From assembly GCA_029261895.1 (NCBI GenBank), contig JAJDAK010000060.1, forward strand, positions 19,030-83,029: a stretch of DNA of 64,000 bases. The letters are read 5' to 3'. Position 1 is the stretch's first letter, and the number at the start of each line of letters is the position of its first letter. Under the pieces are notes generated by a model, which was not told the DNA's origin, made no database searches, and was given only the letters and a program-made list of their open reading frames with translations. Origin of the DNA: Deltaproteobacteria bacterium. Lineage in GTDB: Bacteria > Myxococcota_A > UBA9160 > SZUA-336. Both the position numbers and the translations under genes were made by a program. Shown here in pieces: positions 40,812 to 49,974 of the stretch.

Positions 40812-41804
40812 ATGGGCCAAGATGACAGGCTGGCGACCCTAAGCGCCGAAAAATTCAGCGCATACGTGGCTTCCGCAAAGCGACTGGAGGTCTTGCTCTA
40901 CGCTGCCTGTCTTGTGATTTTGGTCGCGGTTGGCTTCGCGGCGGCAGAGATTTCCGCGTTATTCGCGTTCGGAGCCGTCGTCGTTACGGCGCTCGCGATC
41001 GTACCGATCGGATTCAATTGGGTATTTCCTGCCATGGATCGGAGAATTCGCCCGACACAAGATCAGACGTATCTCTTTTCCTCGTGCTCTTCGGGGCTCG
41101 TGGGTCGGTTCCGCTGGGCGAATCGTCGTATTCCATCGAACCCCCGCTGCCGTATTTGCCTGATTCCGTTTGGTGGTATTGGGAAATGGCTACGTGTGAT
41201 TCCGTCGCGGAAGAATCCGAATTTTTGTCGGAGTTGTTTCGAAGCGGCCCCTGAAGGTGGTTACGAGACAGAGGTCGGCGTGTTCTTTGCGGATATTCGT
41301 GGCTTCACCACATGGTGTGAGGAACGCTCACCCGCAGAAGTCGCTGAAGGGCTCAAATACTTTTACGACCTTACGAGCGACGTCTTGACCGTGGATGACG
41401 CGATGATTGAATTGGTGGGTGATCAGGTCATGGCGCTCTACCTGCCGCTCTTTGCGTCGCTCGGTGAACGGACCGCCGACACGATGCTGGCTGCAGCGGA
41501 ACGTCTGCTCAAACGGCTCGGCGACGAAAAGAGCAAACATGGGTTAGCGGTGGGGATCGGGATTCATATCGGAAACGGCTTCGTGGGGAATGTAGGAAAA
41601 GGCGAGACGAAGGATTTCACCGCCGTCGGCGATGTGGTGAATACCGCGGCGCGCTTGCAGAGCCGTGCGGAGGCGGGTGAGATCGTGATTTCTGACGAGG
41701 TGTTCTCGCGCATCTCACGCCATGACATCAATGCACTGCCTCAGTCGTTGAGCGTCAAGGGCAAGGCGGAGCCGATCCAAGCCCATGTGCTAAGGGCGGG
41801 CTAG
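40812..41804 (+). CDS. Membrane-anchored class III nucleotide cyclase
   Basis: Two N-terminal hydrophobic helices (VLLYAACLVILVAVGFAA, ALFAFGAVVVTALAIVPIGF) anchor the protein. A Cys-rich linker with two CxxC pairs (CRICLIPFG and CRSCFEA, about 130-162) follows and looks like a zinc finger. The catalytic domain (about 170-300) has metal Asp in FFADIRGFTTWCEE and second Asp in ELVGDQVMALY. TAVGDVVNTAARLQ and the transition-state Arg close it. The residue three before GD, normally the adenine-selecting Lys, is Glu (IELVGD), as in guanylate cyclases, so substrate is uncertain. ATG 40812 preferred; the reading from 40737 overlaps the divergent gene. Confidence 0.85.
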   Translation: MGQDDRLATLSAEKFSAYVASAKRLEVLLYAACLVILVAVGFAAAEISALFAFGAVVVTALAIVPIGFNWVFPAMDRRIRPTQDQTYLFSSCSSGLVGRFRWANRRIPSNPRCRICLIPFGGIGKWLRVIPSRKNPNFCRSCFEAAPEGGYETEVGVFFADIRGFTTWCEERSPAEVAEGLKYFYDLTSDVLTVDDAMIELVGDQVMALYLPLFASLGERTADTMLAAAERLLKRLGDEKSKHGLAVGIGIHIGNGFVGNVGKGETKDFTAVGDVVNTAARLQSRAEAGEIVISDEVFSRISRHDINALPQSLSVKGKAEPIQAHVLRAG

Positions 41805-41824
41805 GAGCTTAAGGTCTCGCGAGA

Positions 41825-42346
41825 TTATTTATCGCCCAGCCAGGGGATGTCGACGCGTACGCCAATCGACTCGTCCTGCTTCTTTGTATCCGGATCTTCG
41901 TTGTACACGTCCTGACGAATTGCGCCTTCCACGGAGACGGACGGACCCCCGTCTTTACCGGTTGGGACGGCGACGCCGGCGCCAACGGATCGCGAGTCTA
42001 AAGTCGTACCGGGATGTTCGCCTTCATAGTGTTCGTTCTCGGTGCGAATCTTGGGGAGGAGCGGCTTCGTATCCGCTACTTCGGGACGCGTATCTGCGGC
42101 GCGCGGAATGATGGTCGGTAGCGCCGTCTCATCCGTAGGAACGACACGCGGCTCGAGTAGACGATCGAGAGAAACTTTCTCCGATGCGCTTTCAGGCGCG
42201 GCTGCCGGCTCCGCCGGTGAGGCGACCGGCGGCGTTTGATCGGGTGAGGCCGTAGGCGGCATTGCGCGGTAGTACGCAATGCCGGAGGCGATCGCGAGAA
42301 CGGTGGCATAGGCGAGATATCGGATGACCATGTGCATGGTCATCAT
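41825..42346 (-). CDS. Small single-pass membrane protein of unknown function
   Basis: One N-terminal membrane segment (VIRYLAYATVLAIASGIAYY) is followed by a Pro/Ala-rich, probably unfolded spacer to about residue 60. An acidic C-terminal part ends GAGVAVPTGKDGGPSVSVEGAIRQ...VRVDIPWLGDK, which may form a few beta strands. I recognise no family. Several ATGs cluster at the start (42346, 42343, 42337, 42331), and the exact one is open. It begins one base after the glycosyltransferase stop, so it is the last gene of that operon, and it converges on the cyclase gene. Confidence 0.65.
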   Translation of the reverse strand: MMTMHMVIRYLAYATVLAIASGIAYYRAMPPTASPDQTPPVASPAEPAAAPESASEKVSLDRLLEPRVVPTDETALPTIIPRAADTRPEVADTKPLLPKIRTENEHYEGEHPGTTLDSRSVGAGVAVPTGKDGGPSVSVEGAIRQDVYNEDPDTKKQDESIGVRVDIPWLGDK

Positions 42347-42347
42347 C

Positions 42348-44792
42348 CTAGCGGATTTCGAGTTCCCGTCGGTAGATTTTGAGTGTGAGTTCGGCGGCGT
42401 GGCTCCAGGTATAGGTCGACTCTATGCGCGCCGAGAGCGCGGCGAGTTCTGCGGGATTTTCGCGGCCGTGTTGATACGCGACTTTCGCTGCCGCTTGTAT
42501 CGAAGCTGGGCTGGTGGGGTCGCAGTAATAGGGTGCAGATCCGAAGTACTCGAATTCCGAGGAGCGATTGCTGACGATCATCGGGCATTCGGCCACGGCT
42601 GCCTCCAAGTTCGCGAGCGCTGCACCCTCTGCGTAACTCGGCAGCGCGTGCGCACGCGCTGCCTTCAGCGCAGATGCAACGACTTCTTTGGGTTGTCGTC
42701 CGAGGTAGTGAAGGTTTTCACCGTGCTTGGTACAGAACTCTAAGTAATCGGGTTCGAAGCACGGACCGATCAGCACCAATGGGATTCCTGTGCCCTTGAG
42801 TGCTTCCACCAACATAATTTGGTTCTTGCGTGCGTCGACCGCAGCTACGCAGAGCAGAAAGTTCTCTATGCCGAATTTCTGATGAAACAGATCGGGTGTT
42901 GCGCTTCGAAATGGCGCGGCATCGACGCCATGCGGTGTCACGGTGAATGGAATTCGCGGTACGTTGGTAATCTTAGCGAGCTCTTGAATCTCGCGGGTAC
43001 TGGTTACGCAGCTGTGGTCCACGATCTCGAGCATCTCTCGCAGCTGTTCATGAAACCCTGGAACAGCCTCGTTGGGGTGGAACTTCGTCGTGTCATTGAC
43101 GATCAGGCTGCCATTGGTGAACGCGATGAGGTATTCCTTGCGTTCCCCCTCGCTGCGCTGCGGGTCGTAGATCGCACGAACAGCCAGATTTGCCCAATGC
43201 GACTCACACCAGTGCAGATAAAATGGATTCCAAACGATCGGCTTCTTCTGATCCTGGAAGTAACGCAGCTGTTCTAATGCGGTGGACGGCTGCCAGATGT
43301 TGAATGCATGCAGGATGTCGTAGCGCTCTGTCGGCGGGCGCATCTCGAAGCTGAGGTCTACGTCGATGTCGAGCGCTTGGAGGGCCTTCGCGGTTTCCTT
43401 CATGACCGCTGCGGCGCCACCGTCTACGTCGACGTCGGAGCGATACGCCAGCAGCGCACGCAGTTTCGTGTTCGCGTTGCGGGTGGGCCGAGTGTCTGAT
43501 TGCGGTGACGCGAGCTTCACAATGGCTTCGACCATGCGTTCCGAGGCGCGACCGTCGTTGAGGTGGTTCAGTCGTGGGAGTGATTCGGGGTAGCGTGCTC
43601 GCAGTTCCGCACGGTGCGCTGGATTCTCCAAGAGGTCCCGAAGGGTTGAGGCCAAGTTCTGGTCGTTGGCGACGGAGATTCCGATCTCTTCGGTATAGGG
43701 GCCGGTCATGGGCAGTGGGGTGATGACGACCATCGACGTGTCGAGGATCATCAGTTCAGGAATCACCGTGGATTCCTCTTCGACGATCGCAATATCGGCT
43801 GCGCGAATGGCTTCGATCTTCTGATCGCGCAAAATTCTCACGTCGCTCACGCCGAAGGACCGCGCCCAATCGAGGTAGGCATCTTCGAGCGCTTGGTCGG
43901 AATTGCTGCGCAGGTCTGGATTGTGATTCTCCAGTGGATGCGGGCGTACCAGGAGTTGCGGCTGGGGATGCATGGATGCAACCGCATGCAGGATGGACTC
44001 TTGAACTTCGATATTGCGGAAGGACTCGATCGCATGATGCGCGTGAACGCCCTCGTTGTAACTCGGGAACGACATCAACACGGGTCGACTGGGGTCGAGG
44101 CCTAAACGTGCTCGTGCGTCGTCCTGTTCGATTCGATTCGCAGGGTCATAGAAGCTATCCCAGAGTGGTGCGCCGGTGACGAGGACACGATCTGCATCGT
44201 TGCCTAACGCTATGTACAACTGCTTTGGAGTCTCGCCGTAGACGGCGATGTAGTCTGAATAGAGTCGGCTGGTTTCACCGGCGATGTCGGCGGATCGCTG
44301 GTAGTAGATACCATGAGCCATCTGCAGCGTCGGAACACCGTGCTGGCGCGCTGCCGCAACCAGTGCACGCTGAACGTGATTGTTGTCGCAGCCAAAGACA
44401 ACGAGTTTGAGGTCGGTCGCTTGGATCAGGGTTTCAAAACTCTCGATGATTAGAATTTCGTTTGCGATCAATTCCATCGCGTGATTGAAAAATGCTTGGC
44501 CTGTGTGGGGGAGGAACGATCCAAAGCGCCCGCTGAACGCCGTTTGTGCATCCGGATCAGAGAGCGCATCAGCGAGGTCGTTGGAAATTCGTGTCATCTC
44601 ACGCTGGACCGTTACATGTGTCTCGGGGCGCACAAAGGAATCCCACGAAGCTGCGGCGATGCCGTCACCTACGAGCGCACGAATCAACCGGGGTTCAGTT
44701 AAAATCAGATCGAAGCCGCGCGAGGACACATCCCGAATGACGGGTAGGTATCCCGGGTTTCCAACATCGAAAAATAGAATAGAAGGCTTCAT
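42348..44792 (-). CDS. Two-domain glycosyltransferase (GT-B plus GT4-like)
   Basis: The 814-residue protein looks like two glycosyltransferase modules. The N-terminal half (to about 425) has LQMAHGIYYQRS, YIAVYGETPKQLY, VLVTGAPLWDSFYDP, LLVRPHPLENH and DIAIVEEESTVIPELMIL, resembling CDP-glycerol transferase/epimerase-like GT-B folds of capsule systems. The C-terminal half (about 450-814) has WNPFYLHWCE, TPHGVDAAPF, LLCVAAVDARKNQIMLVEAL, YLGRQPKEVV and ALPSYAEGAALANLEAAVAECPMIVSNRS, a GT4 pattern. It likely makes a surface glycan or decorates a protein. ATG 44792 overlaps the upstream zinc-ribbon gene as ATGA; longer readings run through that gene and are rejected. Confidence 0.82.
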   Translation of the reverse strand: MKPSILFFDVGNPGYLPVIRDVSSRGFDLILTEPRLIRALVGDGIAAASWDSFVRPETHVTVQREMTRISNDLADALSDPDAQTAFSGRFGSFLPHTGQAFFNHAMELIANEILIIESFETLIQATDLKLVVFGCDNNHVQRALVAAARQHGVPTLQMAHGIYYQRSADIAGETSRLYSDYIAVYGETPKQLYIALGNDADRVLVTGAPLWDSFYDPANRIEQDDARARLGLDPSRPVLMSFPSYNEGVHAHHAIESFRNIEVQESILHAVASMHPQPQLLVRPHPLENHNPDLRSNSDQALEDAYLDWARSFGVSDVRILRDQKIEAIRAADIAIVEEESTVIPELMILDTSMVVITPLPMTGPYTEEIGISVANDQNLASTLRDLLENPAHRAELRARYPESLPRLNHLNDGRASERMVEAIVKLASPQSDTRPTRNANTKLRALLAYRSDVDVDGGAAAVMKETAKALQALDIDVDLSFEMRPPTERYDILHAFNIWQPSTALEQLRYFQDQKKPIVWNPFYLHWCESHWANLAVRAIYDPQRSEGERKEYLIAFTNGSLIVNDTTKFHPNEAVPGFHEQLREMLEIVDHSCVTSTREIQELAKITNVPRIPFTVTPHGVDAAPFRSATPDLFHQKFGIENFLLCVAAVDARKNQIMLVEALKGTGIPLVLIGPCFEPDYLEFCTKHGENLHYLGRQPKEVVASALKAARAHALPSYAEGAALANLEAAVAECPMIVSNRSSEFEYFGSAPYYCDPTSPASIQAAAKVAYQHGRENPAELAALSARIESTYTWSHAAELTLKIYRRELEIR

Positions 44793-45253
44793 GAGCCAGG
44801 CTTTGCGCGTCGTCGTTCGCGTAGAAGGCCATCGCTGACAAACGAGAGAAGCTCGCGTTCGGTGGGTTCTCCAAGGTCGACACCACGGTGTCGTAGCACC
44901 GCGGCGATTTTGGGATGCCGGTACCACTCCCGCGCGATACGACTCGCTTCGTTGGTCAGATCGACCAGGTTTCCAAGATCTGAGTACGGAAAGCACTGGC
45001 TGGCGAACTCAACGAAAACACGTGGCGACAATTCTGCACGTTCGCCGCAGCTCGGGCATGGATAGGAGCCGCATGAAACACCGGCAAGCGTCTCTCGGTA
45101 AGACTCGAATACGTGCTGACAGCTACGACATCGATACGAAATATGGGTGCCGCGGATGTCACCGCGTACATCCACGATATCGTGCGTGTGAATCGGGTAT
45201 GCCACGTTACGATCATCGGCAGTGCAATGGGCCGCATAAGCGTTGACGCCCAT
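44789..45253 (-). CDS. Zinc-ribbon protein coupled to the glycosyltransferase
   Basis: This 154-residue protein has a zinc ribbon in its middle: YRCRSCQHVFESY and CGSYPCPSCGERAELSP (two CxxC pairs, about residues 41-72). The last third is helical and charged. The N terminus (YPIHTHDIVDVRGDIRG) is His/Asp-rich. No known family is evident. Its stop overlaps the glycosyltransferase start by ATGA, so it is produced in step with it and may regulate or bind the glycan machinery. ATG 45253. Confidence 0.7.
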   Translation of the reverse strand: MGVNAYAAHCTADDRNVAYPIHTHDIVDVRGDIRGTHISYRCRSCQHVFESYRETLAGVSCGSYPCPSCGERAELSPRVFVEFASQCFPYSDLGNLVDLTNEASRIAREWYRHPKIAAVLRHRGVDLGEPTERELLSFVSDGLLRERRRAKPGS

Positions 45254-45423
45254 TGCGCTTTTCGGTTCTGGCTCACAGTAGACCCGGCCAACGATAGCAC
45301 GGTCGGTAGGCGACTTCAGCCAGATTCGCTTTCTGTGCGGTTATGTCCTCAAGAATCACAGCCTTCTTCACGAATTAGCTCTTGGTCTAGGTAGGTGCCA
45401 ACAGTGTTAGGGAGGCGCAGCGA

Positions 45424-47265
45424 ATGGCGCGATTGCTAGTGGGTGTTCTCTGTTTAGCGTTAGGAACAGGCGTCGGCGTCTTCCTGCGTTATGAGTTGGG
45501 ATTTGCGTCGGCTGCGAACGTGCCTGCGTTAGCTGCGTCTCAGATCTCCGCGCCTGCCGCGCTGGACATTGCCCAGAGACGGCCGGCGGTTTCGCCGCTC
45601 GCCAAGCTCAGTAGCGATACTTCGGCGCTGCTGGCCCTCTACCCGCGTCAATGGGATCCGGTTTGGAGCGAGATCGATACGAAGTACCGAAAGCTTCTCG
45701 ATACTCGGGTGGGCCAGAAGCTGGATGCGTTACTCAACCAGGCGTTGCAGGATCCCAATCGAGCGTTGCCCCCAGAATTCCAAACGGTGGATGGGATCGC
45801 GTCGAAATGGCGGACGACATGGAACGGTCTGGGCGAGTCGATGGTGGTTGTTTCGTCTGAGCCCGTGGACGTAGCGGGTCAATCGGTTCCGGCGGTTTGG
45901 TTGAATGTGGCGTTTAACGATGCAGCTGTCGCGGAGTTCGTGCGGGACTGGGTGATGAACAGTCTGGGAGCGGAAGGTCGACGCTCACTCGGCGATGACG
46001 GGCGTTGGGTGATTGCTAAGCAGTCGGGCCATCAAGCTCGGTTGCTGATTGAACGGCCCGAGCAGACCCCACTTGAAGCGGGTTTGCTGAGCTTCAGCGA
46101 TACCGAGATGTCCGTATTGATTGGCGCAACCGATCGGGCTGCATTTCTGGCGCCGGATGCTACCCGACAGCTCGTGGCATCGGACGCTTGGAAATCGATG
46201 GCGCGATTTGGATTTGACCCACCGGCAGTTCTGGGTTTTGCGCGCGAAGACGGCATTGCGAAGATGCTGAGTTCATTCGAAAACTACAAGCAGGTGGCGG
46301 CTTCGTCGAATTCAATGAGTGACTTGATGCCGAAGGGTTTCTCGCGATGGCTCGTATCTGCGAAGATTGATGGCGCGCTGCGAGGCGAGAATCGTAATTG
46401 CTTCGCTCCCGAAGCTGGCTCCGCGCTCGAGCGTACACAGAAGCGCATGAGTGCTCGTGCTCCGCTTGTCGTTTCGCCGCTCGAGAGACTGATGGATGAC
46501 AGCACGGTATATGCGCTGGATTTGTCCGGGAGCTATTTGAATAGCTGGCTCGAGAATACGGCTGACGCCATTGAGGGTTCAATGCAAGAGACCGATGACG
46601 CGGAAGTCAAAGGCCTATTCGATCAAGCGTTCGCGTGGTTGAAGCATCTTGATGCCGACTCGGTCGGCTTGTTGGTGAAAGCGCCGCAGATGAGTTTCAC
46701 GCCAGGTTTTGAGCTCGTCCTCAGTAGCCGTAGTCTCAGCGGTGACGATATCCTCGTGAAGTTCGAGGAGTTGGCGCAACAGCTGGTGTCAAACGGCACG
46801 GCGTTCACGGTCCGTCGTTCTCAAAGCACTGGCGGTGGGCCGCGACTACATTTTTCGCGACCGGATATGCCGTTGATGGAACTCGTCGGTGGAGCGGTTG
46901 CTGAAAAGACCGTCGTCTTTGCGCTAGGAGAGCAGGCGTTGGATTCCGCGGCTGCTCGACTAGCAAAGGGCAAATCGTATTTCGATCGGCCAGAGATGCG
47001 TGACGACCCGTTGGTGCAGCGACGTTCGAAACGAAACTACCTGCAGTATCTGAGTTCGGCGGCAGCGATCGATGGCGCCAAACCCATGCTCGGGATGATG
47101 TTGCAGGGGCAAGATCCCAGCGAAGGCGAGCCGATCACGCAGGCGGACTTGGAGCAGTTTTCGAATGAGCTTCGCGCGCGAATTTTTATGATCGAGACGG
47201 TGGCTGAAGAGGCACCAGGGATCTTCTGCACCGGTTTGGCCAGTACCACGCTACCGCTCAACTAA
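45424..47265 (+). CDS. Periplasmic or membrane-anchored protein of unknown function (DUF3352-like layout)
   Basis: The 613-residue protein begins with a signal anchor (LLVGVLCLALGTGVGVFL). The rest alternates helices and beta strands without Cys-rich, enzyme or repeat motifs; there are two Cys (CFAPEAG, FCTGLAS). Phrases such as TWNGLGESMVVVSSEP, SDTEMSVLIGATDRAAFL and LHFSRPDMPLMELVGGAVAEKTVVFALGEQALDSAAARL recall bacterial DUF3352-type proteins. Those share paired domains with a VVFALG..AL pattern, but I cannot assign it firmly. AGGGAGG precedes ATG 45424. It is followed 67 bases later by a YHS protein. Confidence 0.75.
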   Translation: MARLLVGVLCLALGTGVGVFLRYELGFASAANVPALAASQISAPAALDIAQRRPAVSPLAKLSSDTSALLALYPRQWDPVWSEIDTKYRKLLDTRVGQKLDALLNQALQDPNRALPPEFQTVDGIASKWRTTWNGLGESMVVVSSEPVDVAGQSVPAVWLNVAFNDAAVAEFVRDWVMNSLGAEGRRSLGDDGRWVIAKQSGHQARLLIERPEQTPLEAGLLSFSDTEMSVLIGATDRAAFLAPDATRQLVASDAWKSMARFGFDPPAVLGFAREDGIAKMLSSFENYKQVAASSNSMSDLMPKGFSRWLVSAKIDGALRGENRNCFAPEAGSALERTQKRMSARAPLVVSPLERLMDDSTVYALDLSGSYLNSWLENTADAIEGSMQETDDAEVKGLFDQAFAWLKHLDADSVGLLVKAPQMSFTPGFELVLSSRSLSGDDILVKFEELAQQLVSNGTAFTVRRSQSTGGGPRLHFSRPDMPLMELVGGAVAEKTVVFALGEQALDSAAARLAKGKSYFDRPEMRDDPLVQRRSKRNYLQYLSSAAAIDGAKPMLGMMLQGQDPSEGEPITQADLEQFSNELRARIFMIETVAEEAPGIFCTGLASTTLPLN

Positions 47266-47332
47266 GCGAGAAACCTTCCACGTCAGCCTGCATCCGAGTT
47301 GAAGGTCGATTCGTCGATCAAGGAGGCTCCAG

Positions 47333-47794
47333 ATGATTTCTTGGCAGCGCTGGATGAACCCCATCGGTTTCATCGCTATCGGTTTTCTGGCGGCGGGCAC
47401 CGCGTCCGCGACCGATCCGATCAATCAATCGCTCTTCGGGGCGGCGGTGAAGGGCTATGATGTGGTCGCTTACTTCACTGAAGCGAAGCCTGTTGAAGGT
47501 AGCCGAGACCATGTCTACGAATGGCAAGATGCGACCTGGCGTTTTTCGAATGAAGAACATCTCGCAGAGTTTAAGCAGAGTCCCGAAAAGTACGCGCCTC
47601 AATACGGTGGTTATTGCGCGTACGCGGTTAGTAAAGGCTCGACTGCGCCGATTGATCCCGAAGCGTGGAAGATTGTTGATGGAAAGCTGTATCTCAACTA
47701 CAGCAAGGACATACAGGCAATCTGGGAGAAGGATATTCCGGGATACGTTTCGAAAGCGGATCAGAACTGGCCGAAAATCCTCGCGGGAGACTAG
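47333..47794 (+). CDS. Exported YHS domain protein
   Basis: The 153-residue protein has a signal peptide (PIGFIAIGFLAAGTASA) and a YHS domain: AVKGYDVVAYFTEAKPVEGS, WRFSNEEHLAEFKQSPEKYAPQYGGYCAYAVSKG and KLYLNYSKDIQAIWEKD. YHS proteins bind metal or cofactor and sometimes copper; the Tyr, His and Ser positions are as in the exported group. AAGGAGG lies eight bases before ATG 47333. Next gene begins 16 bases downstream. Confidence 0.9.
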   Translation: MISWQRWMNPIGFIAIGFLAAGTASATDPINQSLFGAAVKGYDVVAYFTEAKPVEGSRDHVYEWQDATWRFSNEEHLAEFKQSPEKYAPQYGGYCAYAVSKGSTAPIDPEAWKIVDGKLYLNYSKDIQAIWEKDIPGYVSKADQNWPKILAGD

Positions 47795-47809
47795 TCGCGA
47801 GTTTCGATT

Positions 47810-48364
47810 TTGAATACACCCGCGCATGTGGTGGTAAGCCTCGCGCTCTTGGGTCGCGTCGATCAGCGTCGAAGAAACTGGGCAGTCCTCTGGGGCTCGC
47901 TCATACCGGACATGCCGATCTTCGCGTTCTATCTATGGCAGAAGCTGGGGATGAGTACGACCTGGTCTCATATATGGGGCACGTTGTATTTTGAGCCGCA
48001 GTGGCAGAATTTTTTTGATGTATTCAATTCCATTCCACTCGCGCTCATCGGCTGGGTCATCTTTCGAATGCGGAAGTCTGCTGTAGGCACGGCGTTCTGT
48101 ATCAGCGCTCTGCTGCATATGCTCTTCGACCTTCCGCTGCATCACGACGATGCGCATAGACATTTCTATCCGTTCTCGGATTGGCGCTTCGTCAGCCCGA
48201 TCTCCTACTGGGATCCAGAGCACGGGGGCCGCTTCGGTGCCCTTTTTGAAGCGGGTGTCATCGCTATCGCGGCTTGGACGCTCTGGTGGAAGTTCCCGAG
48301 GCGAGGGGTTCGACTGGGCCTCGGGCTTCTCTGCGTGGCGGGCCTCATGATGCACTGGGGCTAG
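47810..48364 (+). CDS. Polytopic YdjM-like (DUF457/metal-dependent hydrolase-type) membrane protein
   Basis: 184 residues with about four hydrophobic segments. Conserved His and Asp lie at NTPAHVVVS, SLIPDMPIFAF and LLHMLFDLPLHHDDAHRHFYPFSDWRF, the pattern of the YdjM/YbcI-like putative metal-dependent membrane hydrolases. The start is TTG 47810; the family-typical NTPAHVV motif immediately follows, so no other start is possible. Substrate unknown. Probably transcribed with the YHS gene. Confidence 0.7.
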   Translation: MNTPAHVVVSLALLGRVDQRRRNWAVLWGSLIPDMPIFAFYLWQKLGMSTTWSHIWGTLYFEPQWQNFFDVFNSIPLALIGWVIFRMRKSAVGTAFCISALLHMLFDLPLHHDDAHRHFYPFSDWRFVSPISYWDPEHGGRFGALFEAGVIAIAAWTLWWKFPRRGVRLGLGLLCVAGLMMHWG

Positions 48365-48396
48365 TCGCCATATCCAATCCATGGGAGGATAGCCGC

Positions 48397-49176
48397 ATGC
48401 TTCTCAAGGATCGGGTAGCGATTGTGTCGGGCATCGGCCCTGGAATGGGTCGGGACCTATCCCTCGCCCTTGCGACCCAAGGTGCCGACCTTGTGATTGC
48501 GGCGCGCAAGGAATCTAACCTGGAACCGGTTGCCAAGGATGTCGAGGCCTTGGGACGTCGCGTGATCGCGGTCCCGACCGACATTACGAAAGCTACCGAT
48601 CGCAAAGCGTTGGTGGAGCAAACACTCGCCGAGTTTGGGCGAGTCGATGTGCTGGTCAACAACGCATACGCGACCGGCACTTTCGCAACGGTCGATGCTT
48701 CTAATTTGGATGATTGGCGTTTGCCGTTTGAGGTCAATGTACTGGGTTCGATTGGCTTAGCACAGGAAGTCGTGCCGGCGATGAAAGCGAACGGTGGCGG
48801 TTCGATCGTCATGACCAGTTCGATGGTCATTCGGGAAGTCATGCCGATGATGGGGCAGTATGCCGCGTCGAAGGCCGCGTTGATGGCTGCCACGCAAACG
48901 ATGGCGCGCGAACTTGGTGTGTATCAGATTCGGGTCAATTCGGTCGTGCCAGGATACATCTGGGGCCCGTCACTGGAAGCGTATTTTGGATTTCAAGCCA
49001 AGCAACGTGGAATCACGCCAGAAGCGGTTTATGCAGAAGTTGCTGAGAAGATCGCGTTGGGGAAAATTCCGCATTCCAGTGAGATCGCCGGTGCTGCCGT
49101 GTTTCTCGCGTCTGATCTTGCGTGCGCCGTGACGGGGCAGTCGATCGACGCTAACGGCGGATACCTCTTCCAATAG
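48397..49176 (+). CDS. Short-chain dehydrogenase/reductase
   Basis: 259-residue SDR, first of three consecutive SDR genes. The cofactor motif is SGIGPGMG instead of TGxxxGIG. The Asn-Ala-Gly triad is NNAYATG, and the Ser strand is MTSSMVI. The Tyr/Lys is YAASKAA. The VVPGYIWGPSLEAYF loop resembles those of ketoreductases. GGGAGG lies seven bases before ATG 48397. The altered NNAY and SGIGPG motifs are shared by a subset of SDRs in steroid catabolic gene clusters. Substrate unknown. Confidence 0.87.
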   Translation: MLLKDRVAIVSGIGPGMGRDLSLALATQGADLVIAARKESNLEPVAKDVEALGRRVIAVPTDITKATDRKALVEQTLAEFGRVDVLVNNAYATGTFATVDASNLDDWRLPFEVNVLGSIGLAQEVVPAMKANGGGSIVMTSSMVIREVMPMMGQYAASKAALMAATQTMARELGVYQIRVNSVVPGYIWGPSLEAYFGFQAKQRGITPEAVYAEVAEKIALGKIPHSSEIAGAAVFLASDLACAVTGQSIDANGGYLFQ

Positions 49177-49179
49177 ACG

Positions 49180-49974
49180 ATGGGACTACTCGACGGTAAA
49201 CGCGCGATTGTGACCGGCGGGGCGTCTGGTATTGGTCTTGAGACCTGCCGCTTGATGGCTGCCGAAGGTGCGCAGGTCGTAGTCTTGGATGTTGATGGTG
49301 AAGGCGCAGAGAAAGTCGCGAAAGAGATCGACGGATTCGCCTCTGCCGCCGATGTTACCGATGCCGATGGCTTAGCGGAAGCCATCGAAACCATGGTCGA
49401 AAAAATCGGTGGTCTAGATATTCTCTTCAATAACGCAGGCGCGAGTTGTCTCGCGAGTTTCGATCGGCATTCCACGGAGTCATTCGATCAGGTCGTTCAG
49501 TTGAATCTGAACGGTGTGTTCAATGGGATTCGAGCCGCTGCACCGATCATGGTTGCGACCGATGGTGGCGCGATCGTAAATTGCGCATCGAATAGTGGCA
49601 ATGCACCGACGCGTGGCGAGGCATCCTATTCCGCTGCCAAGGCCGGAGTGATCGCACTCACGCGCAGTGCTGCATTGGAATATGGGCCGCAGGTACGTGT
49701 GAACTCCGTGAGTCCAGGCGTAATTCGAACACCGCTGACGGAACTCCTTTTCAAGATCGATGGATTGCTTGAGCCCGTGTATCGGTCAACGCCATTGGGC
49801 CGGACAGGTCTTCCGGAGGAAGTCGCGCAAGTCGTCGCGTTTCTGGCCTCAGACCGCGCGAGTTTCGTGACCGGTCAGGACATCGTTATCGATGGCGGGA
49901 TGGGACTTCCGCAGGCGGGTATCGATGAGGTACTCAAAACTCTACTTACGAAGATGGGAGGGGTTCGCTCATGA
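49180..49974 (+). CDS. Short-chain dehydrogenase/reductase
   Basis: 264-residue classical SDR: TGGASGIGLE, VLDVDGEG (Asp at beta2, so NAD), LFNNAGAS, NCASNSG (Ser), YSAAKAG (Tyr/Lys), VSPGVIRTPLTELL and GQDIVIDGG. It starts three bases after the previous SDR stop and overlaps the next SDR by ATGA, so the three are co-translated. The enzyme is likely an NAD-dependent alcohol dehydrogenase of the same pathway. Confidence 0.9.
   Translation: MGLLDGKRAIVTGGASGIGLETCRLMAAEGAQVVVLDVDGEGAEKVAKEIDGFASAADVTDADGLAEAIETMVEKIGGLDILFNNAGASCLASFDRHSTESFDQVVQLNLNGVFNGIRAAAPIMVATDGGAIVNCASNSGNAPTRGEASYSAAKAGVIALTRSAALEYGPQVRVNSVSPGVIRTPLTELLFKIDGLLEPVYRSTPLGRTGLPEEVAQVVAFLASDRASFVTGQDIVIDGGMGLPQAGIDEVLKTLLTKMGGVRS

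Noticed and set aside
40930..41254. Possible frameshift in the cyclase gene (two other plus-strand ORFs overlap)
   Set aside because: The main frame is continuous with both membrane helices, two CxxC pairs and all catalytic motifs, so no frameshift is needed.
41815..41824. TCTCGCGAGA palindrome between convergent genes
   Set aside because: A 10-base self-complementary word without loop or T tract; too short to call a terminator or operator.
44793..44996. Extended N terminus (68 residues) for the two-domain glycosyltransferase
   Set aside because: It overlaps the zinc-ribbon gene and has Arg/Thr-rich out-of-frame composition; the ATGA-coupled start fits better.
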